From NCBI GenBank assembly GCA_003517675.1, contig DPAC01000170.1, forward strand, positions 1 through 8,701: a stretch of DNA of 8,701 nucleotides, written 5' to 3'. A model generated the notes under the pieces. The model made no database searches. It had not been told where the DNA came from and saw only the letters and a program-made list of their open reading frames with translations. Source of the DNA: Porphyromonadaceae bacterium (lineage in GTDB: Bacteria > Bacteroidota > Bacteroidia > Bacteroidales > Dysgonomonadaceae). Numbering within the stretch: the stretch's first letter is position 1; the number at the start of each line of letters is the position of its first letter. A program made the translations under genes and the position numbers. Shown one piece after another: positions 1 to 4,859 of this stretch.

Positions 1-101
1 TTGATCGGGCGCCCCCCAAGTCTTCCCTTCTTCCCCTCCACGCCCCTCTTCCGACCTCTTTAGGTCTGTTTTGAAGGGTGGGTATCATTTAAACCCGTTA
101 G
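1..101. other. Left flank without an intact gene; pyrimidine-rich tract
   Basis: No complete reading frame with a credible start is visible. Positions 19-61 are almost entirely C and T on this strand. A small perfect inverted repeat (gacct at 53-57, aggtc at 62-66) follows it. The frame of the downstream transposase-like gene is open from 3 to 71 but then meets stops at 72-74 (TGA), 90-92 (TAA) and 99-101 (TAG). The stretch could be a decayed N-terminal part of that gene or unrelated DNA; I cannot decide from the window. Confidence 0.5.
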
Positions 102-1685
102 TTGTCACCTTTTAGGCCCGAACCTGAAGCCCACGGGCTGTTAAGCTACCAGGATCATTATCAAGCACTCTCAAAAGTTTATTATGGATTGGACTTCACT
201 GTTTTATTGCTAAGTTTTATGTTTCTTGCGCGGATAAAGAATCCTGAACAACTCAAGCATATTAGCAGCAATGAATTTGGGAAGCTGTTAGGAATTGACA
301 GGGTTCCGGAGGTCAAGCGCTTACGGATGCGCCTGAGTGACATTTCTGCCCAGGAAAAAGCAGAAGAGTGGATGCAGCATTTGTTTCAGTTTTGGCTGGA
401 GAATGATCAAAATGAGGGTTTCTTTTTTTATATTGATGGACATGTTTCGGTATATCATGGGAAAAATGCCCAACTTGGTAAAAAACATGTAAGCCGGCAA
501 AGGTTGTGTTTACCTGGCACAAGCCAATTTTGGATTAACGATAGCAGCGGCAACCCCTTTCTTTATGTGAATGCGCCTGTAAATGAAAAGCTACAGGAAA
601 TGATACAAAAAGAGATCATCCCCCAAATCAGGCAGCAAATGAAAAATCATCTCTCTCCTGAGCTGCTGGAAGAAGATGCCGATTTGCCTGCTTTCACGCT
701 GGTATTTGACCGTGAAGCCTATAGCCCCAAATTTTTTGAATCTCTTTGGGAGGAACGAATAGCCGTTATTACTTATCGAAAAAATGTGAAAGACCAATGG
801 GCAGAAGATGATTTTGAAGAGTATAAAATCAATACAGATGACAACCCGGTAGCAATGAAACTCTGCGAAAAAGAAGTAACGCTCGATGGGGTTAAAATGC
901 GTGAGATAAGAAGGCTGACAGAAAGCGGCCATCAAACCAGTGTAATCACTACCAACAAAAAACTCTCCCTTATATTCATTGCAATATACATGTTTTCCCG
1001 CTGGTGTCAGGAAAATTTTTTTCGTTATATGAGACAGGAATACGATCTGGACAGAATATACCAATATGCTGTAGAACAGTTAGATGAAAATATAGAAGTA
1101 GTTAATCCAGACCACAGTAAGTTGACTTATCAAATCAAGAAATTGAACGAAAAAATAAGCAGGCGAAAAGCAGAACTTTACGAAATTCAGCAAAAAAATT
1201 GTCAGGATGATCTGGACAATACCAAAAAATATGAATACAAACAGGCTGAAATCATTGAGGATCTTAAAGCGTTGGAAATCAGCAAAGAAGAACTAATCAC
1301 AGAACGCAAGGGACAGCCTTATAAAATTGCACTGAAGAATATGCCGGATCATAAGCGATATAACCAGTTAAAACAGGAAAGAAACCAGTTTATCAATATC
1401 ATAAAAATGATTTGCTATCGGGCAGAAACAACGCTTTCAACATTAATTCCCAATGATTTTAAAAGGATTGAAAATGAAAAGCGGGCATTGATAAAAAGCC
1501 TGATAAAGCGAAAAGGAGATATTATACCAGATTATCAAAACAACACCTTGACCGTAAAGCTTTATACAATGAGCACACCAAGAGAAAATAAAGCAATAGA
1601 ACAAATGTGCGAAATATTAAACGATACTGAAACCTTGTTTCCCGGTACAAATATGAAGATGATTTATAAATTTGCGACATTTTAA
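102..1685 (+). CDS. DDE-type transposase-like protein, probably 5'-truncated
   Basis: I read this as a member of a large 'putative transposase' family whose members share the core 'REIRRLTESGHQT' (about residues 267-279) and a nearby 'QENFFRYM' motif. Candidate catalytic acids are Asp112 in 'YIDGHVSVYHG', Asp203 in 'LVFDREAYSP' and Glu304 in 'CQENFFRYM', an order and spacing that fit an RNase H-fold DDE domain interrupted by an insertion. 'GIDRVPEVKRLRMRL' near residues 64-78 is another family hallmark. Residues about 340-410 are rich in Lys and Glu and look like a coiled coil. The C-terminus, with 'PRENKAIEQMCEILNDTE', looks complete. The 5' end does not: TTG at 102 directly follows a TAG, two more in-frame stops lie just upstream, and the first in-frame ATG (residue 40) is inside conserved sequence. 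No RBS or promoter is seen. The HTH-type N-terminal part I would expect is missing, so activity is doubtful. Base composition is A/T-richer than the fimbrial cluster. Confidence 0.7.
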   Translation: MSPFRPEPEAHGLLSYQDHYQALSKVYYGLDFTVLLLSFMFLARIKNPEQLKHISSNEFGKLLGIDRVPEVKRLRMRLSDISAQEKAEEWMQHLFQFWLENDQNEGFFFYIDGHVSVYHGKNAQLGKKHVSRQRLCLPGTSQFWINDSSGNPFLYVNAPVNEKLQEMIQKEIIPQIRQQMKNHLSPELLEEDADLPAFTLVFDREAYSPKFFESLWEERIAVITYRKNVKDQWAEDDFEEYKINTDDNPVAMKLCEKEVTLDGVKMREIRRLTESGHQTSVITTNKKLSLIFIAIYMFSRWCQENFFRYMRQEYDLDRIYQYAVEQLDENIEVVNPDHSKLTYQIKKLNEKISRRKAELYEIQQKNCQDDLDNTKKYEYKQAEIIEDLKALEISKEELITERKGQPYKIALKNMPDHKRYNQLKQERNQFINIIKMICYRAETTLSTLIPNDFKRIENEKRALIKSLIKRKGDIIPDYQNNTLTVKLYTMSTPRENKAIEQMCEILNDTETLFPGTNMKMIYKFATF

Positions 1686-1754
1686 TTTGCTGTTAAGTCA
1701 GGAGATCTGATTTTTGTTCCGTATTTCTTACACAGGGCGCTGTTATGTTTTACA

Positions 1755-1800
1755 AAGGATAAGAATTGAACATTCAATGAATGTTCAATCTCTTATTCTT
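1755..1800. repeat. Long inverted repeat / hairpin with 21 paired positions
   Basis: Arms 1765-1775 and 1779-1789 are perfectly complementary over 11 bp around a 3-base loop (aat). With one bulged C at 1790 the pairing continues outward for ten more positions (1755-1764 with 1791-1800), one of them a G-T pair. It lies 69 bases past the stop of the transposase-like gene. There is no run of T after the stem, so it is not a classic intrinsic terminator. It could act as a bidirectional transcription barrier, a transposon end structure or a protein-binding palindrome. The structure is read directly; the role is open. Confidence 0.75.
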
Positions 1801-2240
1801 GGGGTTCGGGACTATTTATTTACAGAACGATCTATTACCCATTATGATTATGTCAAATTGAAAAGAGATCTGGAGTACATTACATTTTAAGGACAATAAA
1901 TGAGGCTTCAGCAAATTTTGCGTAAATAGTAGGTCAAAACACATTAAATAAACCTATTATGCTTTCCGCCTATACTTGATAAAGAGGGAATATGGTTAAA
2001 TAAAGTTAAACTATTGTTTTTTATTTGTGTAGTTCTAAAAAAGGTTGTAAACTTGCGGCGTCAAAAAGGGGGGATGTATTGAAATCCATTGATTAATAAG
2101 ATATTAATATATAATTTGTCTAATTGGGTAATTTTCTTTAATAATTTAATAAAGTGGACATAGTTAACGAAAATTGTAAATTAGAGAAATCAACCGAAAT
2201 GACAAATAACAATTTATGATCACATCAAAACAAAAAGTCT

Positions 2241-2248
2241 TAATTTTG
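2241..2248 (+). promoter_or_regulatory. Candidate Bacteroidetes -7 element upstream of the fimbria-like cluster
   Basis: The octamer TAATTTTG matches the Bacteroidetes vegetative sigma -7 consensus TAnnTTTG and is followed by GCACC, a common sequence after such elements. The -33 TTTG/TTG element is weak: only ttatg near 2214-2218 lies at roughly the right distance. Transcription would start near 2255, leaving a leader of about 135 nt before the ATG at 2392. It is the best match in the intergenic region, but one octamer in A/T-rich DNA can arise by chance. Confidence 0.4.
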
Positions 2249-2391
2249 CACCTTTACCGGTTCCATTGTCCTCTATAGAACATATTCTGTCGGAAAAATA
2301 CAATAATGGCGGTTGAACGCCAATAAAATAGGCAAATAGTATTATTTATTATACAAGAAGTATTTATTAAAATCACAACAAATTAAACTCA

Positions 2392-2946
2392 ATGAAAAGA
2401 AAGAATTTATTTTTCGTAAGTGCGCTTATCCTTTTCGGTCTTGCCAATGTAAACAGTGCAATGGCGCAACCTCAATCTGATGATGCAACGGTAAATATCA
2501 AATTTAGACCGGTTCAGTCAATCGTGGTGAACCCCGCTCAAAAAAGCGTTGATCTTCTGTATGCAACAAAGGACAATTATGCCAATGGCGTTACTGCAGA
2601 AAGGCCCGACCATTTAGAGGTTTTCAGTACCGGTGGTTTTACTGTTACAGCAAATACTGGTGGAGATTTCACAAGAGCAGCCGGTGGCACTATTGATGCA
2701 GGCGACGTTACCGTTATAGCAGCTCTCGGAACAAGCACTACTATCGGTTCATTTACAGATGTAGCATTGTCTACAACTCCTCAGACATTGATAACTGCCA
2801 ATGAAGGCGGCACGGCACTCATGTACAATGTTACTTACGACAACACAGCCGGTGGAGGCAATGTTTATATCAACAACTATATACACCCTGATTCTCCTGA
2901 ATCAGTATATACCGCAACGGTCACCTATACAATCGCGACAAACTAA
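2392..2946 (+). CDS. Secreted pilin-like fibre subunit (beta-sandwich)
   Basis: The 184-aa product has a clear Sec signal peptide: basic 'MKRK', a hydrophobic stretch to residue 20, and likely cleavage after 'SAMA' (residue 25). The mature part is cysteine-free, rich in Thr, Val, Gly and Ala, and shows the alternating pattern of an all-beta fold, similar in feel to DUF4402-type or fimbrial subunits. The mature N-terminus carries a short extension with alternating Val34, Ile36 and Phe38, a plausible donor strand. The last strand, about 172-183 ('VYTATVTYTIAT'), alternates in the same way. Residues from about 61 to the end match the C-terminal half of the 331-aa protein of this cluster: 'DNYANG' against 'ADYING', and 'MYNVTY' against 'TYDITY' at nearly the same spacing. 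ATG 2392 is preceded by A-rich sequence with no Shine-Dalgarno, usual in Bacteroidetes. Being first in the cluster and followed by a hairpin fits a major subunit made in excess. Surface fibre assembly is inferred; a free secreted protein is the alternative. Confidence 0.7.
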   Translation: MKRKNLFFVSALILFGLANVNSAMAQPQSDDATVNIKFRPVQSIVVNPAQKSVDLLYATKDNYANGVTAERPDHLEVFSTGGFTVTANTGGDFTRAAGGTIDAGDVTVIAALGTSTTIGSFTDVALSTTPQTLITANEGGTALMYNVTYDNTAGGGNVYINNYIHPDSPESVYTATVTYTIATN

Positions 2947-2973
2947 AAGGGATGTCCTGTTAAGCAATAGAAT

Positions 2974-3020
2974 AGGAGGGGATGAGCGTTTCAGAGGAAG
3001 GGTCTCCCCTTTTCTTGTTT
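2974..3020 (+). terminator. Hairpin with T-rich tail between subunit and chaperone genes; possible partial terminator
   Basis: Arms 2977-2982 (agggga) and 3005-3010 (tcccct) pair perfectly, and 2974-2976 can add one A-T and two G-T pairs with 3011-3013. A T-rich tail (tttcttgttt) follows at 3011-3020. The loop is long, 22 bases, so termination is likely to be incomplete. No good promoter is visible between here and the chaperone ATG at 3056. Partial read-through that lowers expression of the later genes is the simplest interpretation. Confidence 0.4.
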
Positions 3021-3055
3021 AAGTCGTATTTAAAACATAGGGTAATTTTTTATCA

Positions 3056-3868
3056 ATGAGTAAACAGAAAGCGGTGCTCCTTCCAATTTTTGCGGTTCTT
3101 TTCCTGTCGGTGTCTCAGGTGCTGTTTTCACAGGTAGGGTTGTCGGTATCCCCTCCCAGGGTATATTACAATCTGAATCCGGGCGAAACGGGATCACAGA
3201 AGGTCTTGATTAGCAATGTCAGCAAAGAGCATTCGCTCAATCTTTCCCTTACGTTCGGCGATTGGAAATATGATACGTACGGCAACAACCTGATGTTTCC
3301 TCCCGACTCGCTGGACAACTCGTGCTCCGGCTGGCTGAGCCTGCCCGGCGGCACCTATATCACTTTGGAGCCGGGAGAGAGCCGGGAGATTGACCTGACC
3401 ATGACCGTGCCCGCGGATCACGGCAGTGACGCGAACGTACAGACAGCCATGCTGTTTGTAACGCAGATGAATCCTGTGGAAGGCGTGGATGCTCAGGGAG
3501 CGGCCATCAGAATCAATGTGCGCCAGGGAATAAAAATATACCGCAAAGGCAGAGCTCCGGAAGTAAAAAGAGTAGAAATAGAGAACCTGGCTTTCGACAA
3601 AGAGACCAATTCGCTGGTACTGACTTTCAGCAACGCAGGGAATATATGGATCAACGGGCGTGCAAGCGCCAGTCTGTTCAACCAAACCACCGGAAAGGAA
3701 TCGAATATAGCGGCGATCGACTTCTACACCATGCCGGGCAATCGCCGGATCATGAGTATCCCACTTCAGCATACGCTGGAAAAAGGGAAATATACCGCCA
3801 CCGTCATACTCGATTACGGTGATGACACTACGATAGAAGCCGCAGAACTACAGTTTTCATATGAATAA
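3056..3868 (+). CDS. PapD-like periplasmic fimbrial chaperone
   Basis: The 270-aa product has a signal peptide (hydrophobic 6-24, likely cleavage near 'LFS-Q', residue 25). The mature part of about 245 residues fits two Ig-like domains, slightly longer than PapD. By eye it lines up with PapD along domain 1: 'SVSPPRVYY' with Arg35 at the PapD Arg8 position, 'LEPGESREIDL' (104-114) against PapD 'LEPGAKSMVRL', and 'TAMLFVTQMNP' (130-140) against 'ESLFYFNLREIPP'. 'IRINVRQGIKIYRKG' (151-165) places Ile151, Ile153 and Val155 on PapD G1-strand residues 103, 105 and 107, with Lys160 on Lys112. These are the features PapD uses to cap a subunit groove and anchor its C-terminal carboxylate. Domain 2 runs from about 168 to 270. 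The role in holding the two neighbouring pilin-like proteins and passing them to the usher is inferred. The stop overlaps the next ATG (ATGAATAA, 8 bases), suggesting translational coupling. Confidence 0.78.
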   Translation: MSKQKAVLLPIFAVLFLSVSQVLFSQVGLSVSPPRVYYNLNPGETGSQKVLISNVSKEHSLNLSLTFGDWKYDTYGNNLMFPPDSLDNSCSGWLSLPGGTYITLEPGESREIDLTMTVPADHGSDANVQTAMLFVTQMNPVEGVDAQGAAIRINVRQGIKIYRKGRAPEVKRVEIENLAFDKETNSLVLTFSNAGNIWINGRASASLFNQTTGKESNIAAIDFYTMPGNRRIMSIPLQHTLEKGKYTATVILDYGDDTTIEAAELQFSYE

Positions 3869-4856
3869 ACGAATTGCACATATACTCCTGTTTCTCTTCG
3901 TTGCCGGCTTTTCGTACGGTCAGTCATTTAATGTCTGGAGCTATAACTATCAGAATATATATACCTATGACGGAGCAACGAATGTGGATGGATTTACCCT
4001 GAGGTTTTCCTTTTGGGGGTGGATACTGTATGTGCCTAACTGGAAGCTTTCCGTTCAACTTACAGCACCTATTCAGGCAGGTGACGGTACGGTTTTTCCT
4101 TCGGAGAAGATCAGTTTTGTACCTACACGGACAGAAGGGCAGGCCTGGCCGGGTCCGATTCCTACCGTGAGCCAGATAGGAATGCCTTCGCCCGTACCGC
4201 TCATCGGTACCTCTGAAGTATTCTTAGTGCCCTCCTCCAACGCACCCTTGTACCAATTAAGCTTATTGCCTCGCTCGTATGAATTAAAGATGATTTTTAA
4301 CTTAGTGGTGGCAGGGGGTGCATACCTTAGCCCTTTACAGGAGAAAATTTTTCCTTTTACCCTGCGGTTCACTGCTTACCGGCAGGACAATAGTGTAATA
4401 GGCGTTTTGGATATAAACTATACAATCCAGGTTCACCGGCTTTCGGGTGAATATTCCATTCGTATCTCAACGGAAGCAGCTAACGGATTGCTGGAGTTTA
4501 ACACCGCCGCCGATTACATCAATGGCAAAAGCGTCACCTATACCGACGGATTAGCGGTTTCCGCCTTTACAGCCTATCAGGTTACTGTAAGATCCATTTC
4601 CGCCTTTTTTTCCTCCTCTGCAGGTGATACCCTACCGCTTGACATTGTTCGCCTGCAACTGAGTGGAGGCTCCGGCATCACGACTCCCGTAACGCTTTCC
4701 TCCGCTGCAAAGACGATATTGCAGGGCCTCTCTACCGGCGGCATAGCCGAGACTTACGATATAACTTATTACACGGAACCGAACGATCTGCGCCTGTTCA
4801 ATGTCCCGTCGGAACAATATGAGACGTCGCTCATGTATGAAATCTCTCCCCAATAG
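3861..4856 (+). CDS. Two-domain tip-adhesin-like protein with C-terminal pilin domain
   Basis: The 331-aa product begins with a signal peptide (hydrophobic 8-17, cleavage near 'SYG-Q', residues 18-21). The mature N-terminal half, about 21-195, is aromatic-rich ('FSFWGWILYVPNW' around 50-62), beta-like, and not recognised. The C-terminal half, about 197-331, resembles the 184-aa subunit in order and spacing: 'ADYING' (217-222), an 'AGDTLPLDIV' segment against the subunit's 'AGDVTVIAA', 'TPVTLSSAAKTIL' against 'DVALSTTPQTLI', 'TYDITYY' (298-304), and a final strand 'QYETSLMYEI' (319-328) against 'VYTATVTYTI'. A unique N-terminal domain joined to a pilin domain is the layout of chaperone-usher tip adhesins such as FimH. 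No cysteine is seen. It overlaps the chaperone gene by 8 bases, and the usher-like gene begins 3 bases after its stop. The ligand is unknown. A minor structural or anchoring subunit is the alternative. Confidence 0.68.
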   Translation: MNKRIAHILLFLFVAGFSYGQSFNVWSYNYQNIYTYDGATNVDGFTLRFSFWGWILYVPNWKLSVQLTAPIQAGDGTVFPSEKISFVPTRTEGQAWPGPIPTVSQIGMPSPVPLIGTSEVFLVPSSNAPLYQLSLLPRSYELKMIFNLVVAGGAYLSPLQEKIFPFTLRFTAYRQDNSVIGVLDINYTIQVHRLSGEYSIRISTEAANGLLEFNTAADYINGKSVTYTDGLAVSAFTAYQVTVRSISAFFSSSAGDTLPLDIVRLQLSGGSGITTPVTLSSAAKTILQGLSTGGIAETYDITYYTEPNDLRLFNVPSEQYETSLMYEISPQ

Positions 4857-4859
4857 GAA

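Larger units (their letters stand above)
1686..2391. other. A/T-rich intergenic region with hairpin and candidate promoter
   Basis: About 700 bases lie between the transposase-like gene and the subunit gene. I found no convincing gene. The contents I can support are the long hairpin at 1755-1800, a 7-bp inverted repeat (attaata at 2092-2098, tattaat at 2102-2108, 3-base loop) that might be an operator but is cheap in such A/T-rich DNA, and the candidate promoter at 2241-2248. From that promoter to the ATG at 2392 would be an untranslated leader of roughly 130-140 nt, containing a small stem (tggcg/cgcca, loop gttgaa) near 2308-2323. The region probably holds the control sequences of the fimbria-like cluster as well as the old right end of the transposon. 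Confidence 0.55.

Noticed and set aside
591..1064. 157-codon frame on the minus strand inside the transposase-like gene
   Set aside because: It lies entirely antisense to conserved transposase sequence and its product has no domain pattern.
1777..1890. Small frame of 37 codons starting in the loop of the long hairpin, encoding a mildly charged peptide
   Set aside because: No recognisable family, no ribosome-binding context, and the start would be buried in the hairpin. It may be a remnant of an older gene but nothing in it proves coding.
2092..2108. 7-bp inverted repeat attaata/tattaat as an operator
   Set aside because: Made only of A and T in an A/T-rich region, so chance occurrence is likely; mentioned only within the intergenic entry.
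1686..2391. CRISPR array, tRNA or known riboswitch in the long intergenic region
   Set aside because: No regularly spaced repeats, no cloverleaf with a T-arm motif, and no riboswitch core that I can recognise.
3194..3772. 192-codon minus-strand frame opposite the chaperone gene
   Set aside because: Antisense shadow; the plus-strand product has a signal peptide and PapD-like motifs.
4605..4611. Run of seven T within the tip-protein gene as a possible phase-variation tract
   Set aside because: Seven is short for slipped-strand switching, and the frame is intact; no other sign of phase variation.
2392..4856. Type V (FimA/Mfa1) pilin cluster
   Set aside because: No lipobox cysteine after the signal peptides, no type V pilin motifs, and a PapD-like chaperone and usher-like barrel are present instead.
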